Notes under the pieces: generated by a model
What the model was told of the DNA's origin: nothing
Databases searched by the model: none
The model's input: the letters and a program-made list of their open reading frames with translations, nothing else
Assembly (NCBI RefSeq): GCF_900107155.1
Contig: NZ_FNOX01000017.1
Coordinates: 1-64,000, forward strand
Direction: 5' to 3'
Length of the DNA stretch: 64,000 nucleotides
Origin: Pseudomonas salomonii
GTDB lineage: Bacteria; Pseudomonadota; Gammaproteobacteria; Pseudomonadales; Pseudomonadaceae
In this document: positions 25,096-33,571 of the stretch, piece by piece
Layout of the letters: each line of letters starts with the position of its first letter
Position numbering within the stretch: position 1 is the first letter of the stretch
Translations under genes and position numbers: made by a program

Positions 25096-25259
25096 CCTGC
25101 AAATGAAAGGGATCCGTACTGCTGGCCATCCAACCATTGTCACCTTTTAGTTGACAGTATTACCTACCCCGCCCGATTTATCCCCCGCCACCCACCCATT
25201 AATCTGTGCCCATGTTGAACGCAACGCCAACCCAACCTAAACAAAAAAGGATTTCAACC

Positions 25260-25892
25260 ATGAGCACTCCAACCCTTAGCCGCTTGAACAAAGACGACGC
25301 CATTGTTTTGCTGGTCGACCACCAAACCGGCCTGATCTCGCTGGTGCAGGATTTCTCCCCCAATGAGTTCAAGAACAATGTGCTGGCCCTGGCGGACGTG
25401 GCCAAGTTCTTCAACTTGCCGACCATTCTCACCACCAGTTTCGAGCAAGGCCCCAACGGCCCGTTGGTGCCGGAGTTGAAAGAGATGTTCCCGCAGGCGC
25501 CGTATATCGCTCGCCCCGGTCAGATCAATGCGTGGGACAACGAGGATTTCGTCAAGGCGGTCAAGGCGACTGGGCGTAAGCAGATCATTATTGCGGGTGT
25601 GGTGACGGATGTGTGTGTGACGTTCCCGACGTTGTCGGCGCTGGCGGAGGGGTTTGAGGTGTTTGTGGTGACGGATGCGTCGGGCACGTTTAATACGACA
25701 GTGCAGCAGGCGGCATGGAGCCGGATGGTGCAGGCGGGGGCGCAGATGATGAATTGGTTTTCGGTGGCGTGTGAGTTGCAGGGTGACTGGCGCAACGATA
25801 TCGAGGGGCTGGGGAATTTGTTGTCGCAGCGAATTCCTAACTATCGCAATTTGATGAACAGCTATTCGGCGCTGGCGGCGCGTCAGGGTTGA
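25260..25892 (+). CDS. ycaC: Isochorismatase-fold hydrolase YcaC
   Basis: A 210-residue cysteine hydrolase nearly colinear with E. coli YcaC: RLNKDDAIVLLVDHQTGL at the N-terminus with the catalytic Asp, the FEQGPNGPLVPELKEMFP block, RPGQINAWDNEDFVKAVKATG, and the nucleophile Cys in VVTDVCVTFPTL. The natural substrate is unknown. A GGA ribosome site precedes the ATG at 25260; the longer upstream frame is not family-like. It forms a single-gene unit ending near a REP palindrome. Confidence 0.93.
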   Translation: MSTPTLSRLNKDDAIVLLVDHQTGLISLVQDFSPNEFKNNVLALADVAKFFNLPTILTTSFEQGPNGPLVPELKEMFPQAPYIARPGQINAWDNEDFVKAVKATGRKQIIIAGVVTDVCVTFPTLSALAEGFEVFVVTDASGTFNTTVQQAAWSRMVQAGAQMMNWFSVACELQGDWRNDIEGLGNLLSQRIPNYRNLMNSYSALAARQG

Positions 25893-25919
25893 GATTGAGC
25901 GTTTCTCCCCCCTAAAAAT

Positions 25920-25947
25920 TGTGGGAGCGGGCTTGCCCGCTCCCACA
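25920..25947. repeat. Single REP palindrome (minimal hairpin)
   Basis: TGTGGGAGCGGGC and GCCCGCTCCCACA lie back to back, a collapsed REPIN lacking the usual spacer. It sits between the convergent ends of ycaC and the YjfC-like gene and may act as a bidirectional terminator. Confidence 0.8.
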
Positions 25948-25979
25948 TTTGGTCTTTGCTGCGTTGCGATTGGGGTGGT

Positions 25980-27137
25980 TCAGTCAAGGATCAGGTGCGG
26001 TAGAAACCGGCTTGAGTCCTTGGTGATCAGGCTGTTGTCTTCGCGCACGCCGATGCCTGCGGCTTGGTCAGCGATGACCCAGGAGCCGATCAGTGTGTAG
26101 CTGTCGCCAAAGCGTGGCAGCGGCGCGAATTCCTGAAGGATAAACGGCGCGTCCGTGTAGGGGCCGTCTTCTTTTACGATCAGGCCGTCGGCCGTTTGCA
26201 GTTCGATGTTGGCGCCTTCGCGGGAGAAGAAGGGCTTGCGCACCCAGCCTTTGGGCACGGCTTTGTCAGGGTCGGTATCCAGGTTGGAGGCGAGCAGGTT
26301 CGGGTGGCCCTTATTGAATTCCCACAGCAGCGGCAGGATGCCTTTGTTGGAGAGGATGGCTTTCCACGCGGGCTCGAAAAACTGCGTGTCGCTCTGGGCA
26401 ATCGCGGCGCCGAAGGGTTCGTGGAAGATGAATTCCCAGGCGTGCAATTTGAACAGGTGGGGAATCCAGCGATCCTCAAGGTCGACAAAGCGGCCTTCGC
26501 TGGTGAGGCCGATGTCTTCGATGTCGATGTGGCGGGATTCGATACCGACTTTTTCGGCGACCAGGCGCAGGTAGTCGGTGGTGCCTTTGTCTTCGATCGA
26601 GTCTTTCATCGAGGCGAAGTAGAACGGCTGGTTGAGCTGCAATTGCGCGAAGGCTTGATGCAGCTTGGTGTCGATGCTGTTGAACTGGTCGGCGTGCTTG
26701 GGCAACAGGCCGCGTTCGATGCATTGCTCCAGCCAGCCCCATTGAAACGCGGCCGCTTCATAGAGGCTGGTGGGTGTGTCGTAGTTGAGCTCAAGCAGTT
26801 TGGCTGGCCCGTTGCCGTTGTAGGAGAAGTCCATGCGCCCGTACAGGTGCGGGTGGCCTTCGAGCCATGAGGTGCGGATCATGTCGAAGAACGGCGCAGG
26901 AATGCTCAGGCGTTCCAGCAGCTCCTCGTTTTGCACCACGCGGGCCACGAGGTCCATGCACATGTCATGGATATCGGTGGTCGGGTCTTCGAGGTCGCGC
27001 TCGATTTGCTCGAGCGTGAACTGGTAGTACGCGCTTTCGTCCCAGTAAGGTTCACCGTCGATGGTATGGAACAGGAAGCCGAGGCTGTCGGCGGTCTGCT
27101 TCCAGTCATGACGTTCTGCGCAGTGGATCTTCTTCAT
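25980..27137 (-). CDS. yjfC: ATP-grasp amide ligase of the glutathionylspermidine synthase family (YjfC/YgiC)
   Basis: A 385-residue protein with the synthetase-domain motifs HPHLYGRMDFSYNGNG, KLLELNYDTPTSLYEAA, and a late KPFFSREGANIEL loop that contacts ATP. It lacks the amidase half of true glutathionylspermidine synthase. Relatives are proposed to join a peptide or amine to a membrane-associated partner, but the substrate is unproven. It is the last gene of the yjfI-to-yjfC operon, 12 bases after the DUF1190 lipoprotein gene, the same order as E. coli yjfMC and ygiBC. Confidence 0.9.
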   Translation of the reverse strand: MKKIHCAERHDWKQTADSLGFLFHTIDGEPYWDESAYYQFTLEQIERDLEDPTTDIHDMCMDLVARVVQNEELLERLSIPAPFFDMIRTSWLEGHPHLYGRMDFSYNGNGPAKLLELNYDTPTSLYEAAAFQWGWLEQCIERGLLPKHADQFNSIDTKLHQAFAQLQLNQPFYFASMKDSIEDKGTTDYLRLVAEKVGIESRHIDIEDIGLTSEGRFVDLEDRWIPHLFKLHAWEFIFHEPFGAAIAQSDTQFFEPAWKAILSNKGILPLLWEFNKGHPNLLASNLDTDPDKAVPKGWVRKPFFSREGANIELQTADGLIVKEDGPYTDAPFILQEFAPLPRFGDSYTLIGSWVIADQAAGIGVREDNSLITKDSSRFLPHLILD

Positions 27138-27149
27138 GAACTGGCTTCC

Positions 27150-27863
27150 TTAACTGCTCGACCCGCCGCCGCCCCAGCCGCTACGAGCACTGGCTTTGCT
27201 GCCGAAGCCGCCACGGGAGGTGGACGACGCAACGTTCACCGGCTTGCTGGAGGAGCGCAGCGTGTTGGAGTAATTGCTGCTGCCATATCGGGCCTGGTTG
27301 GAACGGCCAAAGGTCGCCCCGTTGGAGACACGCTGGTTGAGCGTCGAGTTGCCGTAATTGCCGCGATCATCGCGGTAGCGGTACACCGGCTCGGAGCGGT
27401 AGCTGTTGCGATTGTTGCTGAGCATGTTGCCGATCAACAGGCCGGTGAGCAGGCTGCTGGTGGAGAAACCTGAGCCACCGCTGTTGGCTTGCGAGCCGGC
27501 CACCTGGGCATTGGCCGCGTCGACCTGGGATTGGGTCACCTGGCCTTCGGCGGTCAGTTCGAAACCGCCCAGCCTTGGGATGAACTTGCCGGTGGAGTCT
27601 TGCTGGCACCAGTCGGCGACAAAGTCGGCATCGCAATCGGTCTGACTGTCGTACACCGGCGCGATGCGGCGGTGCTCGGCCATGGCGGTCATGTAGGCGT
27701 CCGAGCAGACGTCTACCGGCAACTTTTCATCGGCGCATTGCTGGACCGACTGGAAGTTGTACTTCTTCTGCAAATCGTAGGTTTTTTCTGTCGGCCCGCA
27801 GCCGGATATCGCCATGGCGACCGACGCTGCCAGCGAAAGCTGGACGTACTTGCTTCGTTTCAT
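27150..27863 (-). CDS. yjfM: DUF1190 lipoprotein (YjfM/YgiB type)
   Basis: A 237-residue protein with a lipoprotein signal ending AISGC (Cys at residue 22), a Cys-containing central region (QQCADEKLPVDVCSDAYMTAMAEH and DCDADFVADWCQQ) typical of DUF1190, and a long Ser/Gly/Arg-rich tail ending GWGGGGSSS. It probably sits in the membrane facing the periplasm next to the DUF350 protein. The ATG at 27863 follows a GGAG site; a TTG 18 bases upstream is rejected. E. coli homologues are always next to the ATP-grasp ligase, as here. Confidence 0.87.
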   Translation of the reverse strand: MKRSKYVQLSLAASVAMAISGCGPTEKTYDLQKKYNFQSVQQCADEKLPVDVCSDAYMTAMAEHRRIAPVYDSQTDCDADFVADWCQQDSTGKFIPRLGGFELTAEGQVTQSQVDAANAQVAGSQANSGGSGFSTSSLLTGLLIGNMLSNNRNSYRSEPVYRYRDDRGNYGNSTLNQRVSNGATFGRSNQARYGSSNYSNTLRSSSKPVNVASSTSRGGFGSKASARSGWGGGGSSS

Positions 27864-27881
27864 CGAGAGCTCCGTGCGCAA

Positions 27882-28310
27882 TCAGTACTGGGTGGGCGTC
27901 ATGCACGCGGCGTTCAGCATGCCGACGCTGATGGCGACGGCGGCCACGTAGATGCCGGCCGCGACTTCGCCGTTCTTGATGCGCTCGGACGTGCCTTTGA
28001 GCACCAGGCTGGTCAGCAGAAACGCCAGCAACTGGACGACGGCCGCGATCACCGACCAGACGACAAAATCCAGCAGGCTGATGGAGTAGGCGATCACGTT
28101 GCTGGCCGGAATGGCAAAACCAATGATCGCGCCACCCAGGGCCACCGCCGCCGAAACGTTGCCGGCGCGGATCAGTTCGAACTCCTTGTGCGGGGTGATG
28201 CGGGTGTAGATGAACTGGAACAGCGCGAACAACACCGCAGCCCCCAGGATGTAGATGACAAAGCCGAGCACAGCGGCTTTGTTCAGGGAGATGGAGAGAG
28301 CTTCTAGCAT
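27882..28310 (-). CDS. yjfL: DUF350 membrane protein (YjfL)
   Basis: A 142-residue protein with about four transmembrane helices. The conserved DUF350 features are the polar KEFELIRAGNVSAAVALGGAIIGFAIP stretch after the first helix and a repeat-like ERIKNGEVAAGIYVAAVAI stretch before the last. Function is unknown; it co-occurs with PspA-like and ATP-grasp proteins in this operon type. It lies 16 bases downstream of the DUF2491 gene. Confidence 0.9.
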   Translation of the reverse strand: MLEALSISLNKAAVLGFVIYILGAAVLFALFQFIYTRITPHKEFELIRAGNVSAAVALGGAIIGFAIPASNVIAYSISLLDFVVWSVIAAVVQLLAFLLTSLVLKGTSERIKNGEVAAGIYVAAVAISVGMLNAACMTPTQY

Positions 28311-28326
28311 GGACGGCTTCCTTTTT

Positions 28327-29001
28327 TTAGAGCGCGGTCAGGTCGGTTGTGTACAGCGAAATGCCCAGCGACGTGCTCAGGCTGATGCCACCCTCGGCAT
28401 CTTCTTCGACGGAAAACAGCAGGAACTCGCGGCGATCGGTCAGGCCGGTGTCGCGGGCGTAGAGCATCGAACGGTGCTCGACGTTGTAGGCGTCTTCCGG
28501 GTTTATCACGCGCTCGCTCATCGCCACCAATTCGGTCTGCCCGGCTTCGCTGCCCCATACACGGGTGTACTCGACGCCGTTGTGGGTGTAAGTCGGCAGC
28601 CCGATCAAACTCTGTGGGCCTGCCAGCCTGCGCAGTTCCGCTTCGCTGCTGATGGTGACGTAGCTCAAGTAGTTGAACAGGATCACCGACTCGACCTGCC
28701 CGGCGATGTCGCCGGTGGTGTGCACCTGCAGCCAGTAATCTTCGTCGTTCATGTAATAGCGTGACAGCCAGGTCGACTGCCCGAGGTCGACGGTGCCGTT
28801 ACTCCAGATTTCCTGGGAGCCTGGGATCACCACCGAGGTTTTCCCATCGAGCAACAATTTCAGGGTGGTGTCGAACATCACGCCTTTGCCAGGCGCCAGG
28901 CCCAGCGGCCCGGTGGTCGGCACGGGTTCGGCGGCGAGCCGGTTCGATTGTGGATTGGCGTTCGGGGCCTCGAGCCCCATCAACTGTTTAAACCATCCCA
29001 T
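28327..29001 (-). CDS. yjfK: DUF2491 protein (YjfK)
   Basis: A 224-residue soluble protein starting MGWFKQLMGLEAP. Visible blocks are PLGLAPGKGVMFD, EIWSNGTVDLGQSTWLSRYYMNDEDYWLQV and LVAMSERVINPEDAYNVEHRSMLYARD, which fit YjfK. Its role in the membrane-stress module is unknown. The start overlaps the end of the channel gene by 14 bases, so the two are translationally linked; a longer upstream frame only shadows the channel gene. Confidence 0.88.
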   Translation of the reverse strand: MGWFKQLMGLEAPNANPQSNRLAAEPVPTTGPLGLAPGKGVMFDTTLKLLLDGKTSVVIPGSQEIWSNGTVDLGQSTWLSRYYMNDEDYWLQVHTTGDIAGQVESVILFNYLSYVTISSEAELRRLAGPQSLIGLPTYTHNGVEYTRVWGSEAGQTELVAMSERVINPEDAYNVEHRSMLYARDTGLTDRREFLLFSVEEDAEGGISLSTSLGISLYTTDLTAL

Positions 29002-30022
29002 TGGAGATTTCCTTGAGGCGGGTGGAGGCAATGTAGAAGAGCTCGCCGCCTTCAACGCGCGTGGCACTGGGCGGGTTGATCGACGGTTGCTGCGCACCTT
29101 TGGCGCGATAGCCGATAAGGGTGGCGTTGTGGTGTTCTTTCATCCGCGTGTACAGATCGCCGAAGGTGGCTTCAAAGGCCTCGGGCAATCGCATCAGGTA
29201 TTGAGTGGCGCCCTGCCCCACGCACAGCAGCTCATTGATGACCACTGACGAGCCCGGATCCTGGGAGGCACGCACCAGCATTTCGATGGCCATGCTGGAC
29301 GTGCATTCCAGGCGCGGGGCATAGGAGCTGGCCAGTGCGGCAATTTCACTTTCATTGAAGTGGGCGACCACGTGCCCGACGGGGCTCAGTTGATTCACCG
29401 CCAGCACCGTGGCCAGCGTCAGGTCGTCAGACGGGGTTCGCACCAGCACACGCTCGGCACCGGGCACACCGGCGCGCAGCAACAACGCGGTGGAGGACAG
29501 GCTTTCACCACGGATAAACGCGGCTTTGCCCGGCATCGGGTTTTCTTCGAGGGTGCAATCGCAAATCACGATCAGGTTGTCGTTCGAGGTTTCATCTTGC
29601 AGCAACAACTCGATGACCCGCTCACTGGACGCACCTTCCCAGCCGATGAGTACCGTATGGCCGACCTTGCCGGTGAAATCACCTTTGCCCTTCATGCCTT
29701 TTCTCCATGCATCGATAACACTGCTGGTGGTTTTGCCGATGGCTGCCGTTAAAAGCGCAATGCCCCCGAGCATCACCCAGGTCGCCACGAAAATGCGCCC
29801 TGCCGAGGTCTGCGGGGCGAGGTCGCCGTAGCCGACGGTGAGCGTGGTGGTGAGATAGAAGTAGATAAACGTGGCGAGGGCGGTGAGGTGTTGTTCGCCC
29901 AGAAGCACCAGGCCCAGGTAAGCCGTGCTCAGGTGTACACCCAGGGCAATGATCAAGCCTGCCCAGCCGAAGCGGTGAAAGAGGGAGGAAGCGTACATGC
30001 GCAACAAAAGGAAAATCGACAT
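28988..30022 (-). CDS. Two-TM potassium channel with RCK/TrkA-N domain
   Basis: A 344-residue protein with the pore helix and selectivity filter TTTLTVGYGDLAPQT near residue 60 between two hydrophobic helices. A cytoplasmic Rossmann-like RCK domain follows (HTVLIGWEGASSERVIELLL near 130, then an Asp-rich NLIVICDCTLEENP strand). The nucleotide-binding glycine motif is altered (GWEGASS instead of GxGxxG). It should gate K+ in response to a ligand. It is not part of the E. coli yjf operon; its overlap with the DUF2491 gene shows it belongs to the operon here, perhaps coupling membrane stress to ion flux. Confidence 0.9.
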   Translation of the reverse strand: MSIFLLLRMYASSLFHRFGWAGLIIALGVHLSTAYLGLVLLGEQHLTALATFIYFYLTTTLTVGYGDLAPQTSAGRIFVATWVMLGGIALLTAAIGKTTSSVIDAWRKGMKGKGDFTGKVGHTVLIGWEGASSERVIELLLQDETSNDNLIVICDCTLEENPMPGKAAFIRGESLSSTALLLRAGVPGAERVLVRTPSDDLTLATVLAVNQLSPVGHVVAHFNESEIAALASSYAPRLECTSSMAIEMLVRASQDPGSSVVINELLCVGQGATQYLMRLPEAFEATFGDLYTRMKEHHNATLIGYRAKGAQQPSINPPSATRVEGGELFYIASTRLKEISNGMV

Positions 30023-30094
30023 TTCGCCCCTGGCTCCCTGGGTGCTTGAATCCTGATGACGTCATCGCCTCGGCGTCTGGATGCTCAAGTGCGT

Positions 30095-30655
30095 TCACCC
30101 GGCATTAAACCTGCTGCGCGGTGTTGAGAGAAGTACCTTGGCAGCAATAAATCCGGCGAGCGCACCAAACAGATGCCCTTCGAAGGAAATCCCCTGGCGC
30201 GGCACAAACCCCATGATCAATCCGCCATAAAACACCGCCACGACAGCGGCGACTATCAGGTTGATCCAGCTCCTGTGGAACCAGGCGCGCGACAAGAGGT
30301 AGGCCCATAGCCCAAAGACCCAGCCGCTGGCACCGACGTGTACGCCGCTGAACCCGAACAGCCAGACCAACGAACCGCCCAGCAGGATAATAATCGCGCT
30401 GACGGTTATGAACCGGTTGAGCCCTTCGACCATGACCAGGGTGCCCAGCGCTACAAAGGCAATCAGGTTTGCGCTCAGGTGGGCGAAGGAGGCGTGCAGA
30501 AATGGCGAGGTGAGGATGCCGAACAGGCCCGACACGGTCCTCGGGACCAGCCCGAACGCCATGAGGCTGTAACCGGTGGCGACATTGAGCAGTTGCAGCG
30601 CGACCATGAACACGGCCAGGCTTGCGATTGTCTTGAAACCCTTCAGGGCGTCCAT
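30095..30655 (-). CDS. Rhomboid-family intramembrane serine protease
   Basis: A 186-residue protein with about six transmembrane helices. It has the catalytic GASGWVFGLW (GxSG) near residue 112 and the partner His in SFEGHLFGALAGFIAAK near 160. The HASFAHLSANLIAF motif near 55 carries the usual His-Asn oxyanion region, with Ser in place of the first Asn neighbour. Rhomboids cleave transmembrane substrates in the membrane plane. It sits between the PspA-like and channel genes, with a REPIN upstream and 72 bases downstream, so it is loosely in the operon; a role in processing another module member is speculation. Confidence 0.87.
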   Translation of the reverse strand: MDALKGFKTIASLAVFMVALQLLNVATGYSLMAFGLVPRTVSGLFGILTSPFLHASFAHLSANLIAFVALGTLVMVEGLNRFITVSAIIILLGGSLVWLFGFSGVHVGASGWVFGLWAYLLSRAWFHRSWINLIVAAVVAVFYGGLIMGFVPRQGISFEGHLFGALAGFIAAKVLLSTPRSRFNAG

Positions 30656-30718
30656 CCAGACCTCGACGTAAAAAAGATGGGCAGACCTTAATGCCGGTCG
30701 GTTAAGCGCAAGCCCCCC

Positions 30719-30808
30719 TGTGGGAGCGGGCTTGCTCGCGAAAGCGGTGGGTCAGCCAACGCCTATGTTTGCCGAGCCGACGCCTTCGCGAGCAAGCCCG
30801 CTCCCACA
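30719..30808. repeat. REPIN inside the yjf-type operon
   Basis: Inverted REP pair with outer ends TGTGGGAGCGGGC and GCCCGCTCCCACA. It separates the PspA-like gene from the rhomboid gene and could reduce or stabilise read-through between the two halves of the operon. Confidence 0.9.
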
Positions 30809-30881
30809 TTTGATCTTCGCTGCCTTGAGCATTTCGCTCACTTAACTGTCCGGCTTTAGGGCAGACCTGCTTCGGCGTCGT

Positions 30882-31580
30882 TTACTCGGCCGACTTTTGC
30901 TTCAGACGCTCCAGAATCGCATTGGCGCTGCCAGTGTCCGGCGTGATGCCGGCGTCGCGCAGTTTGCGTTCCAGGTCAGTACCGGTCGATGCCTCGGCCA
31001 ATTCATCCTGGGCTTGCAGTTCAGCGGCACGTTGCTGCTGTTTGGCTTGCAGGCGGTTAAGCGTACCCACCGCAGTTTCCAGCTTGCCGTTGGCGCCGCC
31101 GCTGGCGATGGAAGCGCTGACCTGGGCCTTTTGCACGCTTTCGCGGGCCTTGGCCATGTCCACTTGCTGGCGCAGGCTTTTGATCCGGCTTTCGGCCTTG
31201 GTGATGTCCTTGCGCATGCTGTCGGCGTAACCACCGAACTCGGCGGTCTGCTTTTGCTCGGCGTCACGTTCGTTGGTCAGGGTCGAAATGGCTTCGGCCA
31301 CTTCCAGGGCCAGGTCTTCACGGTTGGCCTGAATAGCGGCCATCGCCTTGGATTCCAGGTCTTTGATCTTGGCGTCGTACTCGCCTACGCGATCCGCTGC
31401 CAGCTTGTGCTTGGCCATGATGCTCACCAACTCACGCTTGGCGTTGGCCAAGGCGGTGTCGGCGTCGCGAATTTCTTGATCAAGGATGCGCAGGGCCTGT
31501 TGGTCGACGATCGATTCGCCGACTTCGCTGGCACCGCCACGCAGCGCGGTGAACAATTTGCTCCAGATGGACTGAGTCAT
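30882..31580 (-). CDS. yjfJ: PspA/IM30-family protein (YjfJ)
   Basis: A 232-residue, almost wholly helical protein: an N-terminal amphipathic segment (IWSKLFTALRGGASEVGESIVDQQALRILDQEIRDAD), long heptad-like coiled coil to about residue 165, then a Gln/Ala-rich stretch and a charged C-terminus. PspA/IM30 proteins polymerise on damaged membranes (ESCRT-III fold) and limit proton leakage. YjfJ is the version linked to DUF2170 and DUF350 proteins rather than to PspF/PspBC. It starts 17 bases after yjfI. Confidence 0.93.
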   Translation of the reverse strand: MTQSIWSKLFTALRGGASEVGESIVDQQALRILDQEIRDADTALANAKRELVSIMAKHKLAADRVGEYDAKIKDLESKAMAAIQANREDLALEVAEAISTLTNERDAEQKQTAEFGGYADSMRKDITKAESRIKSLRQQVDMAKARESVQKAQVSASIASGGANGKLETAVGTLNRLQAKQQQRAAELQAQDELAEASTGTDLERKLRDAGITPDTGSANAILERLKQKSAE

Positions 31581-31597
31581 TGGATACTCCCGAATAC

Positions 31598-32287
31598 TTA
31601 ATTGAAGAAACGTTCGAAGGCTTCGCTGGCGCGCTGCACGTTATCGACCAGGGTTTTCACCTCGGTCACGATGTTGGTCAGGCTGGAGTCGGAACTCAGC
31701 GCACCAAACATGTTGTAAACAACCTGGCCGTTCGGCATGGACTCGATGCCGATCGACGACAACGGGAACATTTCCCGGCTGCGCAGCACGGCGTCATTGA
31801 AGGCCGTTACGTCGTTGATCGACTCGACGTCGACCAGCACGGTGTCGACGATGATCTGCTCGCCCACCACCGCGATGTAAATCGGCAAGCCCCCGAAGTC
31901 GTTCATTTCCAGCTTGATGCTGGACTCGGAGCCTTGAACCAGAGAAAGCGTAATGTCTTTGGCGACCACTTCGTCCAGGGCTTGCAGCGCGCTGAAGAGG
32001 CGGTCGATGTTCCAGTTGGTACCTGCGCTCATGAAATTCTCCGACATGAATGAGCCAGCCAGAATCGGTTGGCGAAGCTGTTTCTCCATTTGCTTGAGCA
32101 GGCTTCGGTTTTCGGGAAGCACCCAAGTCTCGTGTTTCACATAACCGGCGGCCGCCAGCCCCGCGCGCATCTGCTTCATGTAAAAGCTCGACGGCTTTTT
32201 AACCGGCGGTTTCAAGCGCTCTCCCTTGCGGCTTGCTGAATCGGTATCGGGCTCTGCTGGCGGGCTCGATGGAGAGCTGCTTTTCAT
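31598..32287 (-). CDS. yjfI: DUF2170 protein (YjfI) with a possible N-terminal DNA-binding segment
   Basis: A 229-residue protein, first in the operon. Residues ~85-229 are the DUF2170 part (NWNIDRLFSALQALDEVV, SSIGIESMPNGQVVYNMFGALS). The N-terminus is a Ser/Pro/Lys-rich tail followed by KKPSSFYMKQMRAGLAAAGY and then VKHETWVLPENRS, which resembles small ribbon-helix-helix-type antitoxin domains. If that is right, YjfI could bind the paired CTCACGCGTGAG sites at its own promoter. That idea is inference. A GAGG site precedes the ATG. Confidence 0.88.
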   Translation of the reverse strand: MKSSSPSSPPAEPDTDSASRKGERLKPPVKKPSSFYMKQMRAGLAAAGYVKHETWVLPENRSLLKQMEKQLRQPILAGSFMSENFMSAGTNWNIDRLFSALQALDEVVAKDITLSLVQGSESSIKLEMNDFGGLPIYIAVVGEQIIVDTVLVDVESINDVTAFNDAVLRSREMFPLSSIGIESMPNGQVVYNMFGALSSDSSLTNIVTEVKTLVDNVQRASEAFERFFN

Positions 32288-32310
32288 GGTACTGGCCTCG
32301 TTGTGAAAAT

Positions 32311-32368
32311 CTCACGCGTGAGAAAATCTACAGGCAATGTTTGCAATGCTCAATAGCTCACGCGTGAG
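32311..32368 (-). promoter_or_regulatory. Sigma-70 promoter of the yjf operon bracketed by two identical 12-bp palindromes
   Basis: On the minus strand, TTGAGC (32353-32348) and TAGATT (32330-32325) are spaced by exactly 17 bp. The perfect palindrome CTCACGCGTGAG occurs at 32311-32322, over the expected transcription start, and at 32357-32368, just upstream of the -35. This is a typical two-operator repression layout. Confidence 0.75.
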
Positions 32369-32464
32369 ATTTTTGTCTCACTGGTTCGGACATGGATACG
32401 GGAAAGAAGAAAAGCGCCTGCTTTATCCAGCCAACCATTGCAGCCTGTCCTGAACGGCAAGCTG

Positions 32465-33424
32465 TCACGGTTGAATGCACCCCGCCAGCTCCCGCTCAAT
32501 CTGCTCAATGCTTGGCAAACTTGTTCGTAGCTCTGCCGGTAAAGATTCCACCAACTGATATTCCTCCACGCTGATCGGTCGGTTGTTGTCTCGCAATGCG
32601 TATTCAGCCACCACTTCATTTTTGCTCTTGCACAACAACAGGCCGATGGTGGCCCCGTCCTGCGGGTGTTTAAGCTGGGCATCCACTGCCGACAGGTAAA
32701 AACTCAGCTTGCCGAGGTGTTCAGGCTTGAATACATCCAGCAACACCTGCTGCCCGACAAAGGCGAAACCGGCGCCCAGTTCAAGCAGGAAGTCGGTGAC
32801 GTGCTTGATTAACGCGTTTTCTATATCGCGCTCCTGTGCATCCAAAGCCAGGCTGAGGAAGTCGAAACGATATGGATCCTTGAGCGATTCGCGCGCCAGG
32901 TTGGATTGGGGTTTGGGCAAATGGTGTTCAAAATTGCTGACGGCCTTGCCACTGCGCTCCAGCAGGCGATGCTCGATGTGCATCACGAGGGTGTTACGTG
33001 ACCAGTTGTGTTCGATTGCCTGGGCGATGTACCACCGGCGCGTTTCGGGGCCGGGGAGCTTGTCCAGAAGCACCACATTGTGGCCCCACGGCAATTGTGC
33101 AGCAGCCTGTTGCACAAATTCGGCATTCGGCCACGCCTCGGCAAAGGCGCGCATATATTTGAGGTTGCGCGGCGAAAAACCCTTCATTTTCGGAAAGGCC
33201 GCGCGCAAGTCTTGGGCAAGGCGATCAACCACCTTGCTGCCCCAACCCTGCGCAGCCTGGCGGGTCAAAATATCGTGGCCGATCTGCCAGTAAAGCAGCA
33301 CCAGTTCGCGGTTCACCGCCAGCGTCGCTCGCTGCTGGGCCGTGTGGATGCGCAGTTTAAGGTCGCTCAGCCAGTCGCTGTAGCCCACAGGAGGCGTGAT
33401 CAAGCCGATAGAGGTTTCGCTCAT
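32465..33424 (-). CDS. YhcG-type (DUF1016) protein with the nuclease core deleted
   Basis: A 319-residue protein with the DUF1016 N-terminal helical domain (VNRELVLLYWQIGHDIL, FSPRNLKYMRAFAEAWP, LPWGHNVVLLDKL) and the C-terminal nuclease-like domain. In usual members GFAFVG is followed by a strand with the catalytic Asp and then an IELK-type strand before FKPE. Here GFAFVGQQVLLD runs straight into VFKPEHLGKLSFYL, so about 30 residues with the PD-(D/E)xK active site are missing while the frame stays open. The rest (LLLCKSKNEVVAEYALRD) is well preserved. It is therefore probably catalytically dead but still able to bind partners or DNA. No restriction genes are adjacent. Confidence 0.82.
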   Translation of the reverse strand: MSETSIGLITPPVGYSDWLSDLKLRIHTAQQRATLAVNRELVLLYWQIGHDILTRQAAQGWGSKVVDRLAQDLRAAFPKMKGFSPRNLKYMRAFAEAWPNAEFVQQAAAQLPWGHNVVLLDKLPGPETRRWYIAQAIEHNWSRNTLVMHIEHRLLERSGKAVSNFEHHLPKPQSNLARESLKDPYRFDFLSLALDAQERDIENALIKHVTDFLLELGAGFAFVGQQVLLDVFKPEHLGKLSFYLSAVDAQLKHPQDGATIGLLLCKSKNEVVAEYALRDNNRPISVEEYQLVESLPAELRTSLPSIEQIERELAGCIQP

Positions 33425-33571
33425 GCCCGTTTCACTCTTGACTGGAAGGGCTCAGGCTAGTCAGTGGTTTTTACCGTCACAAGGGGCCGCGAACGGTTAA
33501 AGAAGGGCCTTGCACAGATTACAGAAACGTCCTGCTGGCCTTTGCAAATCGGCACAGTGCAGCGCCACGCC

